In this document: positions 14,795-38,005 of the stretch, one piece after another
Numbering within the stretch: the stretch's first letter is position 1
Layout of the letters: each line of letters starts with the position of its first letter
Source of the DNA: Paulownia fortunei
Taxonomy: Eukaryota > Streptophyta > Magnoliopsida > Lamiales > Paulowniaceae
NCBI GenBank assembly: GCA_019321725.1
Contig: CM033116.1
Span: forward strand, 558,001 to 622,000
Length of the DNA: 64,000 bases
Direction: 5' to 3'
Notes under the pieces: generated by a model
What the model was told of the DNA's origin: nothing
The model's database searches: none
Seen by the model: only the letters and a program-made list of their open reading frames with translations
Translations under genes and position numbers: made by a program

Positions 14795-15559
14795 GCAGGA
14801 AATCCAGCTCTCTTTTCTTCTATAATTATCCTATTTAAGGACTTCCGAGCAGAAACTATGTTAATTTGTCTTCCTTTCTTCTCTTTTAGTATTTAATATT
14901 GTGGTTTTGGGCTGGGAGGGTCCGTCCTTGTTCTCTTGAAAATGCCCTTATGTAATGTGTTATTGTTTTGAAACACATCTGACTTTGTCGTGTAGAATAA
15001 TATTAGCACTTAACCATGGATTTTAACATACCACTCAATTGCAACTATGAAGAGCGCACACAGACACACACATATATACACATAGTATATAGTATTGGGA
15101 GGTTTTATTCCTGGGGTGACGTTCCATGGTCTCAAAATCTATTGGGAAGTTTAAAGGATCATTTCTTGTGGTTCATCTTGCTATTCTGTAATATCAAAAG
15201 AAATATGGTTTTGCATTTGCTTGTATCATCCAATGTTGGATGATGTTTAATTTGCAATACCAAAAATTTAACTACAAAAAATAAACGACTCAAAAAAATT
15301 AGAAATAATCAAGACAAGTTCGCTTGTCCTACACATCTGAGAATCATCATTATACTTCTCCACCAGGCGACGGATATAAGGCCACATGGGATGGCTGTGA
15401 GCGGTTGAAGGGATGCATGTTTGCCATCATTTTTCATTTTATTTGTTACTCGATCTTCTATTTTTAATTTTACGCTACCTTTTGTATTAATGCAAAATAT
15501 ACACTTCAAAACTATTTGTTACACTTGAAATAATAGAAAATTCGAAGCAGGAATTTGTT
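14795..15559. other. NLA 3' flank, no gene seen
   Basis: T-rich downstream sequence with a short (CA)n-like patch near 15055-15080. No convincing coding region; open frames here are short and domain-free. Confidence 0.45.
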
Positions 15560-15916
15560 GGCCCAATGTTACTTTTTGCATCAAAAAGCCCACATAAGAA
15601 AAAAAACTTTTTCAGAGCCCAATGTTTTCTTAAGTATTTGTTGGCCCATGTAGACTTCAAATTGGGCCCTAGTGTTTGTAAACCCAAGGCTTTCTGATAA
15701 AATTCTGATTTTAACAAGGGATTGGGCTACTAGCAGCCGGTCTCGCGTAAGCTATATTCAACGCACAAACGCGCTTTTAGTTCAACACCTCACCCGCTTC
15801 GTATCCACGTGTGAGGGTTTTACACGCTAATATATTCCATCTGAGGGTTTAAAAGGAGTAGTGCTACTTTGGTACGCTCGCACTTTTTTCTCTCTGTACG
15901 TCTGTTTCTAGGGTTT
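15560..15916 (+). promoter_or_regulatory. p23 promoter with site II, G-box and telo-box motifs
   Basis: Upstream of the p23 start codon are six GGCCCA/AGCCCA-type motifs in either orientation (15560, about 15587, 15616, 15643, 15663, 15723). These match plant site II (TGGGCC/T) elements. A CACGTG G-box lies at 15806-15811, and three AGGGTTT telo-boxes at 15814, 15844 and 15910. Site II plus telo-box is a known pairing in promoters of growth-linked and translation genes, which suits a general co-chaperone. The motifs are visible; their function is inferred. Confidence 0.6.
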
Positions 15917-15958
15917 TCGATTAGCTCGCTCTCATTTCTTCGCAAAACAAACTCGAAA

Positions 15959-18929
15959 ATGAGGTAATTTTTTTCTTCTAAACTCAGTTCAACAGTTTTG
16001 ATATCCATGTTAATGGTGATTTTATTTTTCGGTCGAAATTGAATAGGATTTGCGTTTATATTTTCTTTGCTTCTTGTTTTTTTTTTTTTTTTTTTTTTTA
16101 AGTTTTTGGTTCCTGGTAATAGGACTCCAAGTTGTTGACGAAATATTTAGTCGGAATTTGGTTTCATTTTTAAAAAATGCATTATTACTCGATGTACAAA
16201 AGCCAAAACGTGATAAGGTTGATTCCTAGGTGAAACTGACTTTCATATATAATTGCGTACATTTTTCATGATAGTGTTTTTTGGTAATTACTAGTTCTAA
16301 TTTGTTTTAATAAACTGCATTGTGTTCAGTTGATTTTACAGACACAAACTCACATTTACATATGCTATAGATAATATGGAGGTTCAAGGAAAAAAGTATT
16401 CTCACCATGAAGCGTAAGATTAAAATGTTTTCAGAAGCAATTTATAATATTTGATTCAAGATTCTGTAACTTTGTTGTGTTCACATTACTGTAGTTAATT
16501 ATCAATGATATGAGAATAAGGTTCCTGCTGTCCTGTTTCTGTTTTTTTTTTTGTATTTTTATTTTCCTAGTTTTTGTACTGACTTCTAAACTATATGAAA
16601 GTGTGTTCGTGATTTAATGATGGTGCGAGTTTATTTTCCTAGAGATTTTAAATTCTAATTCTGCTTGTGTATGAATTAGAAAGTATGTTCATGAGTACTT
16701 GTTGTCAGGACTGAGTTATGGGTTGAGCAATATGCGTGGTCCTTTCACTTAAAGAATCACTACATGCTGAAGAGAAATTTTGAGAAGAATCATGAATATG
16801 TGGATATTCCTTAAGCAACAAAAGGATGTTTAATGTTATATTGTATAGCTGTTAATCATAAAATTTCACTTTTAGCTGCCAGACTATTCTTGTTTATGAT
16901 ATTGAGCCACTAGCTAAAACATCTACACTGCAGCCGACACCCTGAAGTGAAGTGGGCCGAAAGGGAGGACAAGGTATATCTTACTGTGCTACTGCCAGAT
17001 GCGAAAAATCCTAAGGTCAATGTTGACCCTGAAGGAACATTTACGTTTTCTGCCACTGCTGGGACAGACAACAATCTCTATGAACTCAAATTAAATCTAC
17101 TTGCTAAAGTTAATGTGGAGGTGAGATGCTCCTGTCACTTTTGCTTTAATTGTCAACTGAGCAAATAGTTTTTTGTTCATAAATTTATTTTCAAACTAAT
17201 TGAACACTCCCTTTTGACTTTCTGGATCAAAAACATTTTAAATTAGCCATTTTCTAATGCACTTGTATCATATTCCTCCTGTCAATAATCACTTGATACA
17301 GAGAAAAAATACAATAAGTATTTTACTCGGAATTAGTAGTTGAGAGTTACCCATAATGACTCAAGTGAAATGGTAGTTCTGGAAAAAAAAAGAGATTCTG
17401 TTTTTACTAATTGAGCCTTATTTTGGCCTGAGGGAGTAAGGAATTGTTGCTCACCAATTTCATTTTCTAGGAGTGCAAAATAAACATAGGTGTGAGAAAC
17501 ATATTCTGTGTTTTGGAGAAAGCAGAGAAGAAATGGTGGACAAAATTGTTGTGTGGAGATGAAAAGACACCCCACTACGTGAAAGTAGACTGGGATAAAT
17601 GGGTGGATGAAGATGATGATACTGGTACATTCTTTATTTTTTCCCTTAGTTTATCGAAGTAAAACTAGTTTCGCTAGAAATAATTGATTTCTCACAGTTC
17701 TATCAGGAGGACCTGCTGATCTTGATTTGGGTGGAATGGATTTCTCGGTAAGTTTTTCCCTGTTTCTTGCATTGTAAACTGGGTTTCCATGTTACCAGCT
17801 CTTCTCATGGTTCTCCAATTTGACTTGTTCTACAGAAATTTGGTGACATGGGCGGCATGGGTGGCTTGGGCGGCATGGGCGGCTTGGGTGGCATGGGCGG
17901 CTTGGGTGGCTTGGGTGGCATGGGTGGCTTGGGTGGCATGGGTGGCCTAGGAGATGATGCTATGGGGGATGACTTTGAGGAGAGTGATGATGAAGGTACT
18001 GATTCAATTGCATTTTGTTTAATAAGTTTGTTTGTTTTGTTAAATTGGTTAATCATTTAACTCTGCCAATGATTTTGAGTTGATTTTTGTTTCGGGTGCT
18101 GTATGTTCGTATGCGACATTTTCTTGGTGGCTAGGAATGAGTTGTTTTGTTCTTTCTTCAGCACAATGTTCTGTTTTTTCCTTTTTCCTTTTTGTTTTTT
18201 CTTTCTCTTGGGCGTGGAGGTCAAAATTTGCTGATCCATTTTATATGCATGAAATTATGTTAATCTTGGTGTGTGATCACCTCTGCCTTCAGGCCTCATG
18301 TAGTATTTTGTTGTGTTTGCACACGCAAGGTCAGATATTACTTGTGACATCTGTTTGAAGTATTGATATGCATGGTGGGGAAAGGATGAGATAATTCTAT
18401 CATCTTGTAACCAAAATAGAACTAAGCCTCCTTGTCATGTCAATTATGTGATTTGATAGATAGAACAACTTACTGCTGGGGAAGGAAGATAGAGAGTTGT
18501 GATCAAGTGTTTACCTTTTGCCTCATAAAATGGTTGGTAAATAATAACTTGACATTTCAGATGTGTGGGAGGAACTAGATTTGGCCAATAGCCATGATAA
18601 AATTTCCTCTATTTGGTAGCCACAATTTGACAGTTCGTTTTGAATATAATGTGTTGTCTGCCTTGGTGTCATCGATAAGCATCCTTGTTTTGTGTGTTGT
18701 ATGTCTGGGGTGATTTGCTGTAATGGAGTTACATCTGTGATCTTTCTTCAGTAATGAGATATATATAGTTTGCAGCACTTCGTACTTGATTTATTTTCCT
18801 TGTTCCCAATTCATATCCAAGTTATCCCCTCACTGCTTTGCAGAGGTCAAGAACCCCGGAGAGGAGGCTGTTGATAAGGCAGAGGGAGAAGCTTCAAAGG
18901 ACAAATCAGAATCCTTGCCAAGTTCATGA
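15959..18929 (+). CDS. p23-1: p23 co-chaperone of HSP90 (CS domain), six exons
   Basis: Exons 15959-15963 (ATGAG only), 16934-17120, 17471-17624, 17698-17747, 17836-17995 and 18844-18929 join to 642 bp, 213 residues. The CS/p23 domain covers about residues 1-110 (SRHPEVKWAEREDKVYLTV, FSATAGTDNNLYELKLNL, EKKWWTKLLCGDEKTPHYV, VDWDKWVDEDDD). A glycine-rich stretch of MGGLGG-type repeats follows at about 135-172, then an acidic tail rich in E, D and K. p23 proteins bind the closed ATP state of HSP90 in the cytosol and nucleus; plant p23-1 affects auxin transport and root growth. The 5-nt coding part of exon 1 is followed by a 970-bp intron, and the phase across it (AG|C = Ser) restores the family N-terminus MSRHPEVKWA. 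The length is slightly under the Arabidopsis protein (about 240) because the Gly repeat is shorter. Confidence 0.94.
17842..17949 (+). repeat. 18-bp tandem repeat encoding MGGLGG units in p23
   Basis: The unit ATGGGTGGCTTGGGTGGC and close variants (C/T changes at third positions, some units shortened) recur inside exon 5. The Gly-rich linker itself is a plant p23 feature. The near-uniform codon choice suggests recent expansion or homogenisation by slippage. The opposite strand gives a false proline-rich open frame. Confidence 0.85.
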
Positions 18930-20151
18930 GTGATTGTGTAATTCAGAGGGCTTATGCTTTCTGCTGGAGTTTCTGACTTTGGTTATTAGTTACAGAACCA
19001 TATTTTCTGTGAAAGCGTGATGGTCTCTTTTCCTGAATTTTTGTACTGAAAGCATTGTTATTGTACTCTCTGGGCAGAAAATATATCAATCCAATCTGTG
19101 GTGTTGTAATTTTTATCTAAGTTAATGGGTCTGAGATTTGAAAAATAGAAGGTAGTTGAATTAGCAAGTCCTTAGAATAATACCCGTCCATCTACCTTTT
19201 CTCTTCATCCTCCCTGCATACCTGTCCACACTCAGACGCAAATAAAAGGAATAGGGACTAAACAAGACAATTTGAAACCTCAGTATGGTATGATAGAAGT
19301 AATAAAATACATAAGACTTTCTGGTCCCCCCAGATTCAGTGGGCACCTTTGGCCATCAGCCTGATTATTATGGTTCGAGTTCACCTTTCTTTTAGTGATA
19401 TTAAATATTAAATGTTTTTTCTTAAAACAGTTTAAAGTATGATATTTGAGTCGGGCAAAGTAGGAGGTTTTGTGTTTTGATTTTTAAATGTGGCAATAGT
19501 TTTATAGTGTATTTCTTGAGAGAGAGAATGCAGATTTACACAAAAGTCACGAAGGTGTCATTGAGCAATTTTTGTGCTTGTAAACTGTTTGGTGATTGGT
19601 ATGGCGTTATTGGAGCTAATACTGAATAAGCTATTGAGATTTTAAAATGGTTAATTTGCGTAGTGAAACTCTAGGATCAGACTATTTTTAAGCTTTTGCC
19701 GCAAAATTTGTGGCTGAGATTCCCTGCAAATGAATATGTTTGAATTCAGTTCCTAAATTAAGATGTGTTTAGCTTGGGATATTTTCAAGTGAAGTCTTCT
19801 GAAATATTTTTTGAAAAGCAATCATATTCTTAAATCTTACACCATAATTTATAATTATTTTCAAAGTTTATGTTTCATTTTTAAAATATATTATTTACAT
19901 TTGAAAATAACCAAAATAAACATGTCTTTTTTTAAAATGAAGTGTCAAGTCAATTTATGAATCAATTATTAAATTTTGTGATTAATAGATTTGAATACAT
20001 TTTTATATCTAAATATTTCTTAGGGTATTTTTTCAAAATATTTCTCAAAATAAAAATGAAAACTTACCGAAACATAGTTGAAGTTTTTGGGGAATGGTCA
20101 GCCGTTAGCGTTGGGAAGAAATATGTAAATAACAAGAACTGGAAGCAAACA
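18930..20151. other. p23 3' flank, no gene seen
   Basis: The first 150 bp probably hold the p23 3' UTR. The remainder is AT-rich with no coding region or RNA gene recognised before the tRNA. Confidence 0.45.
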
Positions 20152-20225
20152 GGTGTCGTGGTGTAGTTGGTTATCACGTCAGTCTAACACACTGAAGGTC
20201 TCCGGTTCGAGTCCGGGCGACGCCA
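20152..20225 (+). tRNA. tRNA-Val (anticodon AAC)
   Basis: A 74-nt cloverleaf with no intron. The acceptor stem GGTGTCG pairs with CGACGCC (one G-T wobble). The anticodon arm TCAGT-CTAACAC-ACTGA gives AAC in the loop, reading valine GUU (and others after A34 to inosine editing). The T arm contains the B box GGTTCGAGTCC, and the A box is TGGTGTAGTTGG. The discriminator base is A and CCA is not encoded, as in nuclear genes. A short T run near 20263 may end Pol III transcription. Confidence 0.95.
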
Positions 20226-20704
20226 CTTAATAAATTTCATGTTTTACTGTGTTTTAGGGCAGCAATTTTTCACCAGAAAATTATGATGGCTTACTTAGGG
20301 CGGACAATGAACATCCGCAGTTTAGAGGTTTTAAGGAATTTTATTTATCTTGTTTTTATGATCCCATGTCCTAACTATCTCCAAGTAAATCGTGCAGTCT
20401 TCCTGTTTTGTTCTTTTCGAGCAAAAAAAGATGGATAACAACGAAAGATTTTCTTGTGTCATCTTCAACTGCGAATTGAGGTATGGAGAATTTGAAGCAT
20501 CCAATATACACTTACTTTAATTAGCAAGGATAGTACAATAAAAGTTGTATTATATAGCCTTCAAGAATCACATTCAACATACATAGATCTAGAATATGGA
20601 TGGATCCTATATAGCACAACTCATGGAGCCCATCGCCTCATTCAAGAAATAAAAGGCACCACCAGAACACAGTTAAAAGAAATCAATGCCATCCCCACAA
20701 GTCA

Positions 20705-22363
20705 TCATGACTTTTTGATGGATATAGTCCAAAGAAAGTCAGAATCAGATTGTCGTGGTCTACAATATTTGATGTACTGATCAGACCACCAAATCTCATT
20801 TCCGTATCAGCTGAAACACACAACAATTGAGATGGATCACGACCTAAACTTAATGAAGAATAAGACTCAACAAATGCACATATCTATATAATTATAGATA
20901 CTCGCTAAGATTCCAACGAAGCCCCGTGGTTGTGATACTGTTTGAATACCCACTAATAGGTACAAGTCCACAGTGTGATCCCTCAACGGCGGAGTGGATA
21001 TGTATCTCGTGATGATGACTACTTGGAAGAAGCTTGATGAGGCAATCATCAGATAGAAGAATTATGCGCATGCTTGAGAAATGGCACAGAACATTGATAT
21101 TTCCAATCTCATGGTCAAACCTTCCACAAAGTGCTCCAGCAACAAGAATGCCAAGCTGAAAGCAACACACAGTTACAACTAATTACACACGCCAATAAAT
21201 GCAGACATGGGAACCTTGCAAGATATGGGAGGAGAAGGCTTTCAAAAATATTCCAATCAAGATAGCCAACAGCATGAACAGATGGGGTGAAGACTATCTG
21301 ACTTGGGGGAAGGCAGGGGACCACAAACAATAAACGGCGACAATAAAAATTAGGTTCTTGAGTAATAATGACAATAAACATATCAACCACAAATGGCTTC
21401 AACTTCAAGTCTCCTTTAGCCACTTCCCAGGTTCTTGAGTTTTACATGAGGTGGTTTTACCATTAAACTAGTGCATGTATGACCAAGATGGATCAAAGCA
21501 TAAACACGATAGATAGGAGTGTTAAACATACATTTTGATTGTCCAGATATGGTAAATCTCGAATGTATGCAACACATTTATGTAGATTGGTGGTGTCCTG
21601 ATCATGACAAGCATCTACTACCTCAGTTCCCTGCATTTGGAAAGCATGCAAACATAAGCAGGATAGGGTTATGAAGAAATGTGAAAGAATTAGTGATATA
21701 TGTGACTGTAAATCAAAAGCTTATGTAAACTATATAATTGAAACTAAAGTGAGCTCTTCACCTGGTTACTTACATTGGCTAAAATGAGAATCAGTGGTAG
21801 TTAACCACCAGATGTTAAGATAATGAGTACACTTCATATTAAGCAATCACATCAAAGTGTTGAGTAAATTGATGGTCTTAACAGCTAGGTCCTAAGGTTG
21901 TTAAGCTCCAGATGAATAAAAGGAAACCAGATATCTAATTAAAAGTCACACAGTAATATAATAAAAAGAAAGAAACTTCTTGACTATTAAATCATTGTTT
22001 CGACTGGCACAAAAATGGGAAAAGCAATAGGACACACCACGATCATCTAAACATGGAAATCTTAAATCTCCCTGCAAATGAAGGTGGCATGCAAGATGAG
22101 GCATCTTATGCAATCATACAAAAAGTTACACCAACATAACATTTAATATAACTTCCGGAAAATTATGAAGTATACTGCACATACCTAGCCAAGCAAAGAA
22201 ACAAAATCATAATTCACAACTATATTCTAGATGCTTACTGAAACAGATCCCTAAATGATTTGCGGATGGATAGTAGTAAATATTAACTCACCATTTTTTT
22301 GTAGAATTCCAAAACTTCTTTCTGATCAAATCCATGTCTCCTTTTATTACATCTGGCTTATAC
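20705..22363 (-). pseudogene. TPK1: Thiamin pyrophosphokinase (TPK1-like) relic, 5'-truncated and frameshifted
   Basis: TPK transfers pyrophosphate from ATP to thiamin to make the coenzyme TPP in the cytosol. Four exon-like blocks are recognisable: 22292-22363 (YKPDVIKGDMDLIR), 21532-21630 (GTEVVDACHDQDTTNLHKC), 20902-21155 (LGILVAGALCGRFDHEIGN to TTGLRWNLS) and 20705-20810 (DTEMRFGGLISTSNIV, then SDSDFLWTISIKKS). Lesions: (1) no exon for the N-terminal part with the CADGGANR-type motif is seen upstream; (2) one base is missing after GDMDLIR, so the following EVLEFYKKM is out of frame; (3) DTTD reads DTTN; (4) GGRFDH reads CGRFDH; (5) the last junction (donor after 20902, acceptor before 20810) gives an immediate stop; (6) the two parts of the last block are in different frames. 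Splice sites of the middle blocks are intact, so decay looks fairly recent. A functional gene with unusual exons, or sequence errors, remain possible. TPK is normally essential, so another copy should exist. Confidence 0.75.
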
Positions 22364-25300
22364 CTGAATAATACAAACAATGCTAACGCCAATATGAAAC
22401 ATGCATCTCTCCTACACCAGCAACCCCCACAACCTCATAATTTTATTTTATTTTATTTTTGGTTCAATCCAAACCAATATATGAATCCAGGAAATCGTGA
22501 CAGACACCAAAAAACACAGAGAGCTACAAATTATAAACATGATGTATTCCAAGAAGCAACTTAAGCTCAACCATACCACTATCTTCTGAAATCTTGAAAA
22601 TTATAGAGCAGACTGTAAGTTCTAGAACCCCAGTGAAAGCATGATAAAGAATTTTCAGTGATATTATAAGAAACAGCTTCAAGTTTCAGTTACAACACAA
22701 ACTCTGGCCGCACAATTGTCTCGCTTCTTGAGTATTCCCATATTCTTGACTTCAATGATAAGTCGTAGTCAACATTCTCTAATCATCTAAAAGGAGAGTA
22801 AAATCACAATTTTATTAGTCTACTTGTGCTGTTCTCCTTAGTTTCCTTCCATACTAGCACAAATTACGGTGAAAAAGTAAATCAACTTAGTTATCTTCTT
22901 TAAAATCACAGGGTACGCAATATTAACTTTGATTGGTGTCAGAAAAAAAAACTTCGATTTTAGAAAAAACAATATAACCCACAGATATAATGAAAGCAGC
23001 AAATTATGGTAAAACCAGAAATGCTATTTAACAACACCAAATTAAACAAATGTTTACATGAAACAACGAATTTCAGTTCATTCATGCGGGACACACAGCA
23101 AAAGTAACCTAGACTTCTGCTGGTAATTCCAGACCTCCATAACATACCCAAAAACCTCCTCTTCTATCCCCATCCCACCACCCCTCAACCACCAAAATAT
23201 GTATATACACACACACAGCCGGGAGAAAATTTTCTCCCGAGCTCAAAAGTTGACCGCAGCTTTTGAAATGATGCTCCTCTCATCTCATCTTCAATAAACT
23301 TTTGAGCTCGGGAGAAAATTCCATTCAGCCGTCTACCGGGTTGAGTTTTTTTTTTGAATTCATATATATAAGCCTATTTATAGTGATTGTTTTGAAATTT
23401 TAGAGTTTCAAAAAATTATTATTATTATTATTATTTTTTAAATGAAACGATCAATTATAAAATATATAAATATACTTTCTCTCTTTTTTTTGTGGGAACT
23501 TCAAAAACTCAAGTTCTTGGTATAATAAAATCACACATTTTGGATCCGGAGATCCATGCTATGTTCATATAAAAGTCTTGTCACTTTATTAGTTTAGAGT
23601 TCAAAAAAATCACACATTCGGAAACCAGATATCAAATAGTACATTTATGTTTAACTTTAAATCTTAGTAAATATAAAATATATATGAAATTTTTAGCTGG
23701 AAGGCAGGTGTAATTTGAATAATTTACTATGTCACAAAAAGTTATTAATATTTTCCGACATTCGAGTCAGTTTCAAAACAAGTCAATGAAAATCAAAAAA
23801 TTTGAAAATAGTTAAATATATGATTAATTTCATACATTTTAATAATAAAATTTTTGATATTTATAATATTATTGGGAGGGTTTTCGTGAATTTTGTTTTT
23901 ATAACCTCAATAGGTTTAGTTTAAACATTATAACTCAATTTATTTATTATATTTGTGAACTCCATAAACTTGACCTATCGAGTTTTGTATTTGTTTTAAT
24001 TTATAATTCAAATAAATCTCTTGAACTAAGTTTTTAAACTTTTTTTGAACTTATTGTCTATCAATAAAATATAAATATATCTATATATATGGACTTCAAA
24101 AGTAAAAAATATAGATGAATGGACAAATAATTTTACATATATAGCCACATATTTATTAATTTTAATGAATTTTATAAAAATAAATAAAATTGAAAGAAGT
24201 TTAGATGTATCCTCCCAACCCGAACCCGGACCCAAACCGCTCAAAACAGTAAAGAATGGTTAAACAGGTCTTAATTGGAGTGTATACTCATTTTAAATCC
24301 ACCCGGTATAGGTAAATATATAATTACTTAGAATGTTATTCATCTCACTGTAATTGTTCGCCGCTCTCAACCTCTCACCCTTCACTTACTCTATTACAAG
24401 GCCTCCCACCGAGTGCTACCACCACCACACGAAGGTTTCTTAACTCTTCCACCATCCTCCCACATCCCGAATCTCCCATGCCAATTGTAGATGCTCCACG
24501 AACTTGACGTTCATGTGCAAAGGCAAAGGCAAAGGCTGTGGTGTAGTTTTGAGCATTATTCTCCACCAGAGCCTGCCGTACGGACTCAATCCCTTGTTCT
24601 TTGCATTGCTATACATTATCTCTGATCATAAATATTTGAATAAATTTGTTTTGTTTGAATTTCTTTTGTGGGATTTCGATTGAGAAGAAGAATAGCCTGG
24701 GTTACAGATAGAATGATTTGTTGATGAGATAAAAGGAATTTTTGGGGGTTTTAATAGGATAGAGAGTCTGCAAGTTGAGTCTGCTGACATTTGCGTTCAG
24801 GTTCGGAGTGGGACAAGGCTACGATTTAGAGTGGATTCAAGGCTAGATCAAAGCGCTGATTTCGAGTCCACTCCAGCCTCAGCAGGGCAGGATCTCATAT
24901 TTGCTTTCAAGTTTCACCTTTTACAGCTTCCTTGAACATTAGAGCATCATTCTCTTCAATAGAATAAAAAGATTTCCAACTAAAAAAACTGTACAAAGTT
25001 GTTTACTGAAGAAAGGTAACAGCATGAAAATCAACCAAAGGATCGTAACGATTGGCAACTATTTTACAAACAACTTTGCCCCATAAAACAAATCTTAGAA
25101 AATGAAATAAAGATAGAAGAGTCAAACGCCACTTCAAATGCTTTGTAGTACACAAATATTCTACAAACAAACTTTCCCGAAATAGATCCTCCGTTTTCCA
25201 AAAAAGTAGATCCCAACAAGCACACAATTCACAATGCTGAAAATCTGACAACTAAAGAAAAGGAAAGAACCGTCGCCATTACTTCTTGACCGTTGCAAAA

Positions 25301-26250
25301 TTTTACTGCTACCGATTAGGAAAATGTCTTGAGAAAATTATAGAAGAGAGTCACTCACCCTCATGATGGTATGGTACCGGAAAAAATTAATTTTGAAGAT
25401 ACCACTACAGGATAAATCAATTATCAAAAAATAAGAAGAATTTATTTCAAAGAGAATCCATACTCATATGTTTCCATCACTGCAACCATGATATATCTTT
25501 GAAAATGTCCATTTGTGATACTTCACAACACTAATAATTGTTGGAGTTCATCCAAGGAGAAAAATTAACCTATATACCCTCAAATACATGGAAGAAAAGC
25601 TGTTAAACAAGGGCGGATAAATGTAAAGATAAAAATCTGAATATTCATTGAATATGTCAAAGGAAAGTCTCTACAATACATCTCTCTATATACAAAAATC
25701 TTGAAGTCATATGGATGTTGCAAAAACAAATAAACTAATAAATACAGATATACAAAAACAAGAAAGCACTTCACAGTAAGCTGTTCTAATGCATATTTTC
25801 ATCGTCACCTCCTTTTGCTTCACCCAGATATGATGGAGGATCTCACCCCACCCAGTCCAACCAATCCCAAGATAGAAAAACAAAGAGGAGGGAAAAGAAA
25901 ATTTTCTAAATCCTATCAATGGATCTTTACCAATTCCATATTTCATGTACTTAAAACTGTTCCACACGGACAGAGAGATTGGCAGAGAAATAATTAGGAA
26001 GATGTTTATTGAATTAAACTAGAATATACAGACAAGAGAGACATGACGCGAAAGATTAGTAGGATAAGCATGATAGACATACTTCTATCTGGTGGTAACA
26101 AGATACCCATGAACTAAATATGATACATCAGAACAGAGGTTTTTTAGCCAGAGGAACCTGAAATTGGATTTCCACGAACACAGGCCCAGACCATCTCAGA
26201 TAAAAAAGAACCGCCTAAACATCAAACACTATACATCTCCGGTATCTTCC
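22364..26250. other. Intergenic region between the TPK relic and the AAA ATPase 3' end
   Basis: I looked here for the missing N-terminal TPK exons and did not find them. The region holds the hairpin at 23228-23320, AT-rich DNA to 24240, and one open minus-strand frame at 24375-24566 of unknown meaning. From about 25000 it includes sequence that may be the 3' UTR of the minus-strand AAA gene. The 14.4 kb duplicated segment begins at 25916. Confidence 0.5.
23228..23320. repeat. Perfect 24-bp inverted repeat (hairpin), MITE-like remnant
   Basis: The left arm 23228-23251 (AATTTTCTCCCGAGCTCAAA then AGTT) is matched exactly by its reverse complement at 23297-23320, with a 45-bp spacer. The left arm extends into a smaller internal palindrome around GGGAGAAAATTTTCTCCC. 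CAGCCG occurs just outside both arms (23216 and 23326). This may be a foldback element; no coding capacity is present. Confidence 0.8.
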
Positions 26251-37562
<11,312 letters not shown>

Positions 37563-37757
37563 GTTGTCTGATCTAATAATCCCACAAAAGAGACCTAAAT
37601 TTTTTGATTTTCAAATAAAAATCAAGAAATCTACCAAAACAGAAATACAGTATATATAAATATATGACGAGAGAGAGAAAACAAGAAAGGAAAGAGAAAG
37701 AGATGAATAGAAGAGTGAGAGAAGCGAAGAAAAGGTAAATGATTGCGGGAGATCGAT

Positions 37758-37767
37758 TATATATATA
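37758..37767 (-). promoter_or_regulatory. Candidate TATA box of AAA ATPase gene, copy 1
   Basis: TATATATATA about 195 bp upstream of the minus-strand start codon. It is followed towards the gene by a CT-rich leader on the coding strand (GAGAGA-rich on the plus strand, 37669-37735), as is common in plant 5' UTRs. Confidence 0.4.
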
Positions 37768-37977
37768 CCATCTGCTTTGGCCTTTGGCCTCGCATTTTTC
37801 TTCCTTTTCTTTTTCTTTTTTAATGTTTTGTTGGGGATTTTAGAGTAGAATAAGTAACGAGTTATGACTAATAAAGCGGCGGGGAGTAGGAGGGAGCGGT
37901 TCGGGTGAATTTAACACTTTTCAGTGTGTGTACTGTGTTTATGTGAGCAATGGTTAGGTGCGGGGTCAATCCGTCCT

Positions 37978-38005
37978 GGGGGGTGGGGGTGGGGGTGGGG
38001 GTGGG
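37978..38005 (+). other. G-quadruplex-type G tract upstream of the AAA gene, copy 1
   Basis: Five runs of 3-6 G separated by single T residues (a GGGGGT-type array). This fits the strongest class of quadruplex motif, with one-base loops. It lies about 430 bp upstream of the AAA start codon, with the G-rich strand being the template-opposite (plus) strand. The copy is at 61704-61731. Confidence 0.85.

Noticed and set aside
17805..18056. Minus-strand frame rich in PPKPPMPP
   Set aside because: It is the antisense of the p23 Gly-Met repeat and lacks its own gene context.
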